Position numbers and translations under genes: made by a program
Origin: Candidatus Uhrbacteria bacterium RIFOXYB12_FULL_58_10
GTDB taxonomy: Bacteria; Patescibacteriota; Patescibacteriia; UBA9934; GWF2-40-263
Direction of reading: 5' to 3'
Length of the DNA stretch: 9,826 nt
Assembly: GCA_943348955.1 (NCBI GenBank)
Contig: CALQZE010000004.1
Span: 1-9,826 of the forward strand
Part shown: positions 1 to 6,916 of the stretch, piece after piece
Layout of the letters: every line of letters starts with the position of its first letter
Position numbering within the stretch: the stretch's first letter is position 1
Notes under the pieces: model-generated
What the model was told of the DNA's origin: nothing
What the model saw: only the letters and a program-made list of their open reading frames with translations
The model's database searches: none

Positions 1-1249
1 CAAGTAAACAAAATTTTGCGATACGTGTTCGTCCACGTTCAGAAATCCACACGAGAGCCGATGCGATAAACGGTGTCGACAATACGAAGAGCGGCAACCA
101 ATATCGGACATACGAGTTCGCAATCGTGATTTGCGTCGGATCCGGATTATCAAACAACGTCCAACTGCCATACCAAAATCCAAGCCAAAGTGCGAGAACC
201 GTTGCTGTGATTGTGAAAATGCGTCGTGCGCGTTTTCCTTTTTCAGAAGTTTTTAACACAACAGGCAAACCGATGATCGTAAGACCCGTTAACCACCAAA
301 ATAAGCTGAATAGATAAAAAACAACGTGTTTTGCTGTCGCGCGCAGATGCAATCCAAACGGAAAAAGCCAACTCAAACGGTCTGTAGCCGCTTCCTCTTG
401 CACGATTGCGGCAACAGCATTTTGATTTGAGGAAATAAAATTATACCCCATCACAAACGGATGACCATACGTTTGTGCATTAAAAAACAACATGAGCGCG
501 AGCGGCAAAGCGAACGCAACAGCAAACACCATCGCATCACGAACAGGACGAACGCGTTTCACGACAAGAAGCAAAACGATCAGTGGCAACACCCAGTAAA
601 GTTCTACGATACGTACAAAAAGCGCAAAACCAAAACAAAAACCCGCAAGAGCAAAATCTGTGTGCGTTTGAAAATATTTCAACACACCGATGCGATTTGA
701 ACATCGTTTCAAATGTGCAACAAGTGGTTGCTCGCATAAAAAATACGTACCGAAAATGAGAAAGGAAACAAACAATACGTTTGGCATGAGTCCGCGACTT
801 GCGTAATACCAAAACGCCGGATGAAACAACAAAATGATTGCGGAAATAAACGCGACACGTTTTGGAAACCAACGTTTTAATATTTTTCCCCACGCAAGTG
901 CAGCCAGAATCGCGATCACAGGTGTCAAAAACGGCACAATCCATCCACCAAAAAAGAAGGAGAAAAAGGCATAGGCAACAGGCAATCCCAAAAATCCACC
1001 GGGCAACAAAAACATTCCATCCGTTACCATACTACGCGGATGCAACAATCCTCCAGCAGATTCATTCAATCGATCAAGAACACGAAAAGATCCGGTCAAC
1101 GAAAATGCTTGTGTGAAAAAATGCGTTGCTGTTTCATCCGGCGAAATGAAGATAGTTGCATGACGTGTTACAAAAAATGTCCCTGCAAAAAAAACAGCAG
1201 CACAAACAGCCAAAATTCCCCAACGAGCAGAACGCGTATTAAATGCCAT
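1..1249 (-). CDS. GT39/ArnT-like polytopic membrane glycosyltransferase, C-terminus cut by window edge
   Basis: The reverse strand is open from an ATG at 1249 to the left edge, giving 416 visible codons without a stop. The protein begins MAFNTRSARWGILAV and has about ten hydrophobic segments. After the first one lies an acidic SPDET motif (residues 36-40), followed by a short loop ending LTGSFRVL. This is the layout of the catalytic outer loop of GT-C enzymes (PMT/ArnT, GT39), which move a sugar from a lipid-linked donor on the outer face of the membrane. A later NSYVRYWLP stretch (378-386) is typical of the versions I associate with Patescibacteria. The start lies inside the end of the phosphatidyltransferase gene (11-base overlap) and has no Shine-Dalgarno sequence, so translational coupling is likely. 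Acceptor and donor cannot be deduced. Family assignment is good; exact function unknown. Confidence 0.8.
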   Translation of the reverse strand, partial: MAFNTRSARWGILAVCAAVFFAGTFFVTRHATIFISPDETATHFFTQAFSLTGSFRVLDRLNESAGGLLHPRSMVTDGMFLLPGGFLGLPVAYAFFSFFFGGWIVPFLTPVIAILAALAWGKILKRWFPKRVAFISAIILLFHPAFWYYASRGLMPNVLFVSFLIFGTYFLCEQPLVAHLKRCSNRIGVLKYFQTHTDFALAGFCFGFALFVRIVELYWVLPLIVLLLVVKRVRPVRDAMVFAVAFALPLALMLFFNAQTYGHPFVMGYNFISSNQNAVAAIVQEEAATDRLSWLFPFGLHLRATAKHVVFYLFSLFWWLTGLTIIGLPVVLKTSEKGKRARRIFTITATVLALWLGFWYGSWTLFDNPDPTQITIANSYVRYWLPLFVLSTPFIASALVWISERGRTRIAKFCLL

Positions 1250-1865
1250 ACGTAAACAAGCTGATCACAGCAAGAACGATCGCAAGAGCAAATGTTCCAT
1301 TTGTAAACGGAATAAAAAAATCATAACCGGCCCAAAGGGTGATGAGTAATAAACTCACACCGAGAACTTGAAAAAACATTTTTGTTTTTCCAAAAATATT
1401 GGAACCCATCGGCTTCCCTTTCAACTTACGATAATACCCTCCGATCAATATAAGCGCATCAACGAATAGAATCAGAAAACTTAAAATAGGATGAACATGT
1501 TTCACGACGACAAAAACAATCACCGAACCGATCAATAATTTGTCTGCAAGAGGATCATAAAACGTCCCCCATTCCGTCACCTGATTGCGCAATCGTGCAA
1601 GAGAACCATCAAGGGCGTCTGTGAACGCGGAAAATAAAAAAAGAGGAACGCCGATTTTATAATTTTCTACAGACAAAAACATCAAAATAAACGGAATCGT
1701 CAATATACGAAAGACTGTCACCATGTTTGGAGTGATCCATTTTGGCACGAGGGGGACAAAGGTGTAACGCATGAAAAAATCATGCGGGAAAAGTTTATGA
1801 GGATCACGATTGAGCATAATGTGGTAAAATGAAGAAAATTCAACACCCTCTTTGCTATGTTTCAT
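1239..1865 (-). CDS. CDP-alcohol phosphatidyltransferase (PgsA-like)
   Basis: This is an integral membrane enzyme that moves a phosphatidyl group from a CDP-linked lipid to an alcohol. The family signature DGx2ARx8Gx3Dx3D is complete: counted from the 1865 start, D83, D86, G87, A90, R91, G100, D104 and D108, within FTDALDGSLAR and GTFYDPLADK. About five membrane segments surround it. At 208 residues it matches phosphatidylglycerophosphate synthases (pgsA), but the signature does not fix the acceptor alcohol, so inositol phosphate or another alcohol remains possible. I chose the ATG at 1865. The frame is open upstream to 2003, but that extension is charged, carries no family signature and lies opposite the real gene on the other strand. 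An ATG at 1817 (MLNRDPHKL) is a plausible alternative that would remove the overlap with the divergent gene. It is followed by the GT39-like gene, probably in one transcript. Confidence 0.88.
   Translation of the reverse strand: MKHSKEGVEFSSFYHIMLNRDPHKLFPHDFFMRYTFVPLVPKWITPNMVTVFRILTIPFILMFLSVENYKIGVPLFLFSAFTDALDGSLARLRNQVTEWGTFYDPLADKLLIGSVIVFVVVKHVHPILSFLILFVDALILIGGYYRKLKGKPMGSNIFGKTKMFFQVLGVSLLLITLWAGYDFFIPFTNGTFALAIVLAVISLFTYGI
1822..1830 (+). promoter_or_regulatory. Possible extended -10 promoter for the 729-residue membrane protein
   Basis: TGGTAAAAT matches the extended -10 form TGnTAnnnT (-10 hexamer at 1825-1830). It predicts a transcript start near 1837, about 20 bases before the ATG at 1857. 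No good -35 is present at the usual spacing. Such matches arise by chance in AT-rich DNA, so this is a suggestion only. Confidence 0.35.
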
Positions 1866-4046
1866 CGCGCCTATTCTACCATTCTTTTTCCACTTTTCAT
1901 AGCGATTTTCATCGCAAATACGTTTATCTTGCAACAACCCTTGATCGGGATTGCTCTGCTTTTCGTTTACCTTATCTGGTTCGGGAATGCGCTTTCTGCA
2001 CACATTCTGCCACAGGAGGATGAACCGGGCCGATGGTGGACAGGCATCTTCGTATTACTGTCGATGATCATGGCTCTCGGATCGATTGTGTATTACGCAG
2101 CATTTGTTCCAGCAATCATTTTCCAGCTCATTGTTCTTGCAACGCCGATGGTATTGATCGGCGCAAAAAAAAACAAACCCATCTTCTCTTTCTCTTTTAC
2201 GTCATGGATCGCAAAATGGCGAGAAAAAAATACAGGGATCACACGATCTCTCATAGGTGCGGTCCTCTGTGCGACTCTTTCCCTCGCGATTTTTTTTCAT
2301 CGCATTCAATCACAACCCATTCTGGAAGCTGTCCGTTCTCCGTGGGACAAAATTGACATTTCTCTTCTCGCTCTTTTTGCTATCGCATCTCTCATCACAT
2401 TCACACTTCTTTATCGCGGTCGCGAACGAATTCTTTCTCTTTTTTTATTCGGCTTGCTTTTCCTTTCTCTTTTTTCTTTTGCTGCGATTGTTTATCCCAT
2501 CGGATACGGTTTTGACTCATTTATTCACAAAGCAACAGAGACACATCTTGCAAACTACGGAACCATCACCCCAAAACCGTTTTACTATATTGGACAATAC
2601 ACACTCGTTCTTTTTTTCTCACATGCTTTTTCTCTCCCAATAGATCTTGTCGATACATTTCTGGTTCCCCTTCTCGCAGCACTGCTACTTCCACTCGCTT
2701 GGTATTCTGCTTCCGTACGCATCATAAAAAATCCGCGTCACGCCTTGTTTGCCCTCATCGGATTATTTTTATTGCCCCTTGATTCGTTCGTGATTACAAC
2801 CCCACAAAGTCTTGCGAATCTCTGGACATTACTCGTCATTCTAGCTAGCGTTCCACTCCTCGTCGAAATAGATCCTCTTCTTCCCGGTCTTTTTGGGAAA
2901 GAACGTTTGAAAAATCTTGTCGGGAAATTGTTTCCGATTTTTATTGGAACAATCGCAACCATGCTGATCCATCCGATCGCAGGCATTCCGATCTTTTTCT
3001 TTTGCTGTTTACTTGCACTCAACTCAAACTCCGCCAAAGGCGGATCCTCCTTTGGCGGAAAAAAGAATTACTTTCGATCATTTCTTTTCTGGATTGTTCT
3101 TGCAGCAGGCGCAGTCATGCTCCCCGCAAGTTTCATTGCTAATGCTGTCAAAAGCGGACAAGGACTTCATCTCAATGTTTCCAACTTGAGTCCGATGCAA
3201 CTCTTTCACTCGCTCAATCTCGACATCTTCTTTCAAAATCGATTCAGTCCCCTGCTCGACTTTGTCTATTTGTACGGTCAAAACATGCTTTTGATTGTGT
3301 TCGTTGTAAGCATGATTGCATGGTGGATGTATCGCAAAGAACTTTCACGACAATTTTATATTCCTTTGTTGATGATTCTTGTTCTTGGCGTCAATTATCT
3401 TTTACTCGCAAACGTAATCGACTTTTCTTTTCTCATTGATTACGAACGTTCAAACTACGCAACCCGTTTGCTTCCGCTCATGGCTTTTTTCTTGAGTCCG
3501 TTTCTTATTCTTGCAATCGGCCACGTCTCCATCAATATCCGAACACGTCCCATCATTTTAAAATTATCCCTCATCGTCCTTGCAACAGCAATCGCAACAA
3601 GTGTGTTCTATCTTGCCTATCCGCGACATGATGCTTACACAAACAATCATGGGTTCAATGTCAGCAAAGCAGATGTAGATGCAGTATATTTAATCGAAGA
3701 TTGGGCAAAAGGAGCACCCTACATCACCCTTGCCAATCAGTCTGTTTCCGCGGCAGCCATGAAAAATATTGGCTTCCGATATTTTGGAAATCTCTTTTTC
3801 TACCCCATTCCAACAGGTGACCCCATGTATCAAAAATTTCTCGCGATGAACGACACGCCAAATAAAAAAATCGTAAGTGAAGCGCTCGGACTTATTCCAC
3901 CTGAAGAAAATGTTCACACGCTTTTTTATGTTGTCGATACCTATTGGTGGGAAGCATCACGTATTATTGAAACCGCAAAATCTGTTTCGGATGATTGGAA
4001 AAGTGTCGGTGGATCTGTTTATGTATTTCGATTCGATCTAAAATAA
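1857..4046 (+). CDS. Large polytopic membrane protein, probable GT-C type glycosyltransferase
   Basis: The gene encodes 729 residues with about 15 hydrophobic segments between residues 7 and 588, then a mostly soluble tail (about 590-729). I do not recognise a named family. The stretch GYGFDSFIHKATETHLANYG (216-235), just after a membrane segment, has the acidic/His pattern of the first outer loop in GT-C glycosyltransferases, and the PKPFYYIGQY that follows looks like a conserved loop. A role in surface glycan or glycolipid assembly is inferred from this and from the lipid and glycosyltransferase genes around it. The ATG at 1857 has no Shine-Dalgarno sequence, but the first membrane segment starts at residue 7, which fits this start. 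It overlaps the divergent phosphatidyltransferase start by nine bases. Residues 392-401 are encoded by a palindromic insertion. The last codons form the poly-U tract of the convergent pilB terminator. Confidence 0.8.
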   Translation: MFHRAYSTILFPLFIAIFIANTFILQQPLIGIALLFVYLIWFGNALSAHILPQEDEPGRWWTGIFVLLSMIMALGSIVYYAAFVPAIIFQLIVLATPMVLIGAKKNKPIFSFSFTSWIAKWREKNTGITRSLIGAVLCATLSLAIFFHRIQSQPILEAVRSPWDKIDISLLALFAIASLITFTLLYRGRERILSLFLFGLLFLSLFSFAAIVYPIGYGFDSFIHKATETHLANYGTITPKPFYYIGQYTLVLFFSHAFSLPIDLVDTFLVPLLAALLLPLAWYSASVRIIKNPRHALFALIGLFLLPLDSFVITTPQSLANLWTLLVILASVPLLVEIDPLLPGLFGKERLKNLVGKLFPIFIGTIATMLIHPIAGIPIFFFCCLLALNSNSAKGGSSFGGKKNYFRSFLFWIVLAAGAVMLPASFIANAVKSGQGLHLNVSNLSPMQLFHSLNLDIFFQNRFSPLLDFVYLYGQNMLLIVFVVSMIAWWMYRKELSRQFYIPLLMILVLGVNYLLLANVIDFSFLIDYERSNYATRLLPLMAFFLSPFLILAIGHVSINIRTRPIILKLSLIVLATAIATSVFYLAYPRHDAYTNNHGFNVSKADVDAVYLIEDWAKGAPYITLANQSVSAAAMKNIGFRYFGNLFFYPIPTGDPMYQKFLAMNDTPNKKIVSEALGLIPPEENVHTLFYVVDTYWWEASRIIETAKSVSDDWKSVGGSVYVFRFDLK
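1873..1881 (-). promoter_or_regulatory. Possible extended -10 promoter for the phosphatidyltransferase gene
   Basis: On the minus strand TGGTAGAAT matches the extended -10 form, with the hexamer at 1878-1873. The expected transcript start is near 1866, directly before the ATG at 1865. That would make the mRNA nearly leaderless, or favour the internal ATG at 1817. There is no convincing -35 and no Shine-Dalgarno sequence. Confidence 0.35.
3030..3059. repeat. 30-base palindromic element inserted in frame inside a coding sequence
   Basis: The 30 bases form a near-perfect palindrome with 14 of 15 positions paired; the only mismatch is 3041 against 3048, and the centre is GGATCC. The outer arms TCCGCCAAAGG (3030-3040) and CCTTTGGCGGA (3049-3059) are exact reverse complements. 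It can also be read as two 15-base units, TCCGCCAAAGGCGGA and TCCTCCTTTGGCGGA. It begins exactly on a codon boundary, is a multiple of three, and adds S-A-K-G-G-S-S-F-G-G in a hydrophilic loop between two membrane segments. It resembles the small palindromic elements known inside Rickettsia genes, but no second copy lies in this window. Confidence 0.65.
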
Positions 4047-4067
4047 AAAGAATCCCTTTCGAGATTC
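4040..4067 (-). terminator. Rho-independent terminator of pilB
   Basis: On the minus strand GAATCTC, loop GAAA, GGGATTC (4067-4050) forms a seven-pair stem with one G-U pair and a GNRA tetraloop, followed by TTTTTATTTT (4049-4040). It starts five bases after the pilB stop. The U tract is the complement of the stop codon and final codons of the convergent membrane-protein gene. There is no T run on the plus side, so it should act only on the minus strand. Confidence 0.75.
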
Positions 4068-4072
4068 AGAGG

Positions 4073-5854
4073 TTAGTCCGGACGCGTTACGCGCAGAATT
4101 TCTTCGAGAGTCGTCAGACCATTTGCGAGTTTTATGAGCCCTGACCGACGCAAGGTTTGCATTCCGTCTGCGATGGCAACGCGTTTCAATTCAGTCACAG
4201 AGGATCCCTGGAGAATAGCTTCGCGCAGAGCATCTGTCATGGGCATGATTTCGTAAATCGCGATACGACCTTTGAAACCCGTTCCTCCACACAGTGTGCA
4301 GCCATTACCTTTCTTGAACTCACAAACAGCGTATTCATCCCGCGAAAGACCTGCATCGATACATGCTTTGCGATCGAACATAAACGGTTGCTGACATTCG
4401 AGACAATTACGGCGCACGAGACGCTGTGCTGCAATGAGATTCACGGACGCAGGAATGAGAAAGTGTTCAACGCCCATGTTCATGAGACGACCGATCGTCG
4501 AAGGAGCGTCATTTGTGTGCAACGTAGAAAGAACCAGGTGACCGGTCAGAGCCGCTTTGATTGCGATCTCTGCGGTTTCGTAATCGCGAATTTCACCGAC
4601 CATGATGATATCCGGATCCTGACGTAAGAATGAGCGCAGAGCTGAGGCAAAATTCAGACCGATGTCCTCTCGAACATGAAGCTGATTGATGCCGCGCAAT
4701 TTGAATTCGACAGGATCTTCCGCCGTCGAAATATTCACATTCGGTTTGTTCAATCTGTGCAAAGCCGAATAGAGCGTCGTTGTCTTTCCGGAACCGGTAG
4801 GTCCTGTCACGAGAACCATTCCGTGAGGCTGTTCGATCGCATCCAAGACTTTCGCGAGATCATCTGGATCGAGTCCGAGCTTTGTCATGTCTGTCTGGAG
4901 ATTGCTCTTGTCAAGCAAACGCATGACGATCTTCTCCCCGAAAAGAAACGGGGTGACCGAGACGCGGAAATCGCATTCCGTTCCGTCGGAGAGACGCATC
5001 TTCATCTGCCCGTCTTGCGGCAAACGACGTTCCGAAATGTCGAGAGAACTCATAATCTTGATGCGACTAATGACCGCATTTCGGATTTTCACCGGCGGAC
5101 GTTGAACCTCATACAAGATTCCATCGATACGATACCGCACGCGGAATTCGTTCTCGTAGGTCTCGAAATGAATGTCAGACGCACCGCGACGGAACGCATC
5201 AACCAAAATCAGATTGACATACCGAATGATCGGCGCGTCTTCCGAGGATTTCTCAAGCGCTGCAACATCGACAACATCGACTGCGTGCGAAGAAATTTCT
5301 GCACCATCCGCGAGTCCTTCGAGTTCATCCGCGAGTTCAAATCCGCGTTCTGCTTCTTCAAACGGCTGATAGAAACGTTTGATGGACTGAGCAACATCTT
5401 CTGATGTTGCAACCACACGTTCAATCGAATAACCCGTCGAGAACCGGAGATCATCGATCGCACTGAAGTTCCCGGGATCCACCATTGCAAGAATCAGTTT
5501 CGTTCCTTGCGGAGTACGAAGAAGAGAAATCGGAACAAGCAGGTTTCGCTCACACATTTCACGCGAAACAGCTTTCAGAACTTCTTCTTCCGGCTGCGCA
5601 ACCGAGCTCAAATCGATCGAAGGAATTTTGTACTGCTCTGCAAGCAATTCACGCAACTCCTTTCCATTCAAGAAACCGAGTTCAGCCAAAGCAACACCCA
5701 GATGTCTACCCGTTTTCTCTGCAAGCGCCATCGCACTTGTGAGCTGAACGGGAGAAACGGCTTTCGTACGAAGAAGAACATCTCCGAGCGGTTTGGTGAC
5801 AGCTGGATAATTGCCACTCGGACGATGCGTAGGACGAAGCGGTTCTGCTGCCAT
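4073..5854 (-). CDS. pilB: Type IV pilus assembly ATPase PilB / GspE family
   Basis: This cytoplasmic hexameric motor powers pilin polymerisation at the inner-membrane platform. Counted from the 5854 start (593 residues, normal length), an N-terminal MshEN/T2SSE_N region lies at about 20-160. Its LGDVLLRTKAVSP and LGVALAELGFLNGKELRELL repeats resemble the cyclic-di-GMP-binding fold. The ATPase core follows: Walker A GPTGSGKT (351-358), Asp box EDPVE (379-383), Walker B DPDIIMVGEIRD (413-424) and His box HLVLSTLHTN (439-448). Four cysteines (CLEC at 484/487, CTLC at 519/522) form the zinc-binding element typical of PilB and GspE. An upstream ATG at 5920 adds 22 residues but has no ribosome binding site, while the ATG at 5854 follows AGGAGT at six bases. 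No other pilus gene lies in this window. PilB is favoured over a type II secretion GspE because Patescibacteria generally carry type IV pili. Confidence 0.95.
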   Translation of the reverse strand: MAAEPLRPTHRPSGNYPAVTKPLGDVLLRTKAVSPVQLTSAMALAEKTGRHLGVALAELGFLNGKELRELLAEQYKIPSIDLSSVAQPEEEVLKAVSREMCERNLLVPISLLRTPQGTKLILAMVDPGNFSAIDDLRFSTGYSIERVVATSEDVAQSIKRFYQPFEEAERGFELADELEGLADGAEISSHAVDVVDVAALEKSSEDAPIIRYVNLILVDAFRRGASDIHFETYENEFRVRYRIDGILYEVQRPPVKIRNAVISRIKIMSSLDISERRLPQDGQMKMRLSDGTECDFRVSVTPFLFGEKIVMRLLDKSNLQTDMTKLGLDPDDLAKVLDAIEQPHGMVLVTGPTGSGKTTTLYSALHRLNKPNVNISTAEDPVEFKLRGINQLHVREDIGLNFASALRSFLRQDPDIIMVGEIRDYETAEIAIKAALTGHLVLSTLHTNDAPSTIGRLMNMGVEHFLIPASVNLIAAQRLVRRNCLECQQPFMFDRKACIDAGLSRDEYAVCEFKKGNGCTLCGGTGFKGRIAIYEIMPMTDALREAILQGSSVTELKRVAIADGMQTLRRSGLIKLANGLTTLEEILRVTRPD

Positions 5855-5860
5855 GAGATG

Positions 5861-5866
5861 ACTCCT
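5861..5866 (-). promoter_or_regulatory. Ribosome binding site of pilB
   Basis: AGGAGT on the minus strand lies six bases before the ATG at 5854. It decides the start in favour of the internal ATG over the one at 5920. Confidence 0.8.
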
Positions 5867-5883
5867 GAGGTTGAAGGAACGAT

Positions 5884-5906
5884 AGAGATCGAACGATTCG
5901 ATCTCT
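5884..5906 (-). promoter_or_regulatory. Hairpin / inverted repeat in the pilB leader
   Basis: A perfect 10-base inverted repeat has a three-base loop: arms AGAGATCGAA (5884-5893) and TTCGATCTCT (5897-5906), loop 5894-5896. If pilB transcription starts farther upstream, this folds in the mRNA leader 17 bases before the ribosome binding site; otherwise it could be a dimeric-regulator operator. On the plus strand it is followed only by TTTG and no plus-strand gene ends here, so a terminator role is unlikely. No clear pilB promoter could be picked out upstream. Confidence 0.6.
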
Positions 5907-5952
5907 TTTGAGCTTCCCATGCACGAACTAAACGGTCAAGAAAACCGATCTA

Positions 5953-5981
5953 TTGACAGGGTTTTAGTTTGTGTGTAATCT
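5953..5981 (+). promoter_or_regulatory. Promoter of the SPFH / NAD-kinase-like operon
   Basis: A consensus -35 TTGACA (5953-5958) is followed after exactly 17 bases by TAATCT (5976-5981), a -10 keeping the key T, A and final T. Transcription should start near 5988, inside the inverted repeat described separately, giving a leader of about 50 bases. Confidence 0.7.
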
Positions 5982-6010
5982 ACACTTAGAAGTGTAAAAC
6001 GTACACTTAG
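5973..6010. promoter_or_regulatory. Probable operator: cluster of TACACTT half-sites over -10 and transcript start
   Basis: The core is a perfect inverted repeat, TACACTT (5981-5987), AG, AAGTGTA (5990-5996). A second TACACTTAG lies at 6002-6010, exactly 21 bases (two helical turns) after the first, on the same face of the DNA. A further GTGTA at 5973-5977 pairs with the TACAC at 5981-5985. The cluster begins inside the promoter spacer, covers the -10 and the expected transcript start, and extends into the leader, a position typical of repressor binding. The regulator is not encoded in this window and I do not recognise the site as that of a known factor. Confidence 0.65.
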
Positions 6011-6027
6011 TACTTTGCAAAACGTCC

Positions 6028-6033
6028 GGAGGA
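6028..6033 (+). promoter_or_regulatory. Strong ribosome binding site of the SPFH gene
   Basis: GGAGGA lies four bases before the ATG at 6038. It is the best Shine-Dalgarno match in the window; most neighbouring surface genes have none. Confidence 0.85.
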
Positions 6034-6037
6034 CCCC

Positions 6038-6916
6038 ATGTTCTTTTTCACCCTCTTTCGCCTCGCCGGTGCAACCGGTTACGTCTTCCTCTTGCGGAAC
6101 GGCAAATCGCGTCCGTACGGCCTCGCATGGAGCGGCATCATCGGCCCATCGACAACGGTTGCCGTCGTTCCGACGACTCCGCGAGTCATCAGCTTCTCGA
6201 TCGAAACGCGGACGAGTGATAATCAAAGCGTCACGGTCGTCGGCGACCTCAAGATCACCCTCGATCCGGCGGTGGCCGCAACCAAGTTCGACTTCACGGT
6301 CGATCCCAAGAACGGCGCGTACAAGAACGCCTGGTCGCAGGATCTGCAAGCGGGAGTGATGGCTCAAGTGCTGGCGCCTGTGCGCGACAACATGCGAGGA
6401 CTTCTGATCAAAGACGCCATGACGGCGCACGCGGGTGTGATGAAGGCCGTGATGGATGCGCTCTCGGGCGAATCCAATCCCCTCTCCGCGTTCGGCATCA
6501 AGACAGAATCGTGCTCGATCGTACGCATCGAAGCGGACGACGAAGAAGTCGCGAACTCGATCGGTGCAACGGAACGGCAGCTGATGCTGACGAACGCCGA
6601 CCTCGCCACCCACACGCGGCAGATCGCGAAGGCGACAAACGCTCGTGCAGTTTCGACCTACGAAGCGGAAACGAAGCTGGAGCTCGAGCGCAAGCGCACC
6701 GACTTGATCGCGCAGCAGAGCACGAACAAGCAAGCGGAAGCTGTCGCCGACGCTGAAGCCACCACGACTCGCCTCGCACCCATGATGACCGTGGATCCGG
6801 GCCGACTGCTCGCCATGTCGATCATGGAGATGGCGAAGACTGGTCGCGTCGGCAACCTGAACATCAGCCCGGAAATCTTCGCAGCTGTCTCGGCTGCGTC
6901 GTCGAAGGCTGCATGA
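6038..6916 (+). CDS. SPFH / band 7 (prohibitin-flotillin-like) domain protein
   Basis: The 292-residue protein starts with a hydrophobic stretch, MFFFTLFRLAGATGYVFLL, that could anchor or dip into the membrane. An SPFH-type domain follows at about 30-170. Its landmarks are the beta-rich VAVVPTTPRVISFSIETRTSDNQSVTVVGDLKITL (in pieces over 41-75) and the helix around VLAPVRDNMRGLLIKDAM. A helical, probably coiled-coil segment spans about 175-243 and is rich in Ala, Glu, Lys and Arg. The tail (244-292) ends in a small hydrophobic domain. SPFH proteins oligomerise into membrane scaffolds that organise microdomains or restrain proteases; which applies here cannot be read. The gene has a consensus -35, an operator cluster and a strong ribosome binding site, and overlaps the next gene by ATGA. 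A sampled line is 63% G+C, well above the flanking genes. Confidence 0.82.
   Translation: MFFFTLFRLAGATGYVFLLRNGKSRPYGLAWSGIIGPSTTVAVVPTTPRVISFSIETRTSDNQSVTVVGDLKITLDPAVAATKFDFTVDPKNGAYKNAWSQDLQAGVMAQVLAPVRDNMRGLLIKDAMTAHAGVMKAVMDALSGESNPLSAFGIKTESCSIVRIEADDEEVANSIGATERQLMLTNADLATHTRQIAKATNARAVSTYEAETKLELERKRTDLIAQQSTNKQAEAVADAEATTTRLAPMMTVDPGRLLAMSIMEMAKTGRVGNLNISPEIFAAVSAASSKAA

Noticed and set aside
537..944. 135-codon minus-strand frame, Cys/Phe-rich
   Set aside because: It is another frame of the GT39-like gene, which is open across the whole stretch with membrane segments and conserved motifs.
1866..2003. N-terminal extension of the phosphatidyltransferase to an ATG at 2003
   Set aside because: It adds 46 charged residues unlike the family and lies opposite the first membrane segments of the divergent gene.
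4676..5404. 242-codon plus-strand frame inside pilB
   Set aside because: It is antisense to the conserved pilB ATPase domains and shows no domain of its own.
5884..5909. Hairpin plus TTTT read as a plus-strand terminator
   Set aside because: No plus-strand gene ends nearby and the T run is only four bases long including the stem end; a leader or operator role for pilB fits better.
5855..5920. Upstream ATG for pilB at 5920
   Set aside because: No ribosome binding site, and the extension would translate through the leader hairpin; the ATG at 5854 has AGGAGT at ideal spacing.
5936..6733. 265-codon open frame on the minus strand opposite the SPFH gene
   Set aside because: Arg- and Cys-rich composition with no family signature. 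The plus strand has a promoter, a ribosome binding site and recognisable SPFH features; long antisense frames are expected in G+C-rich genes.
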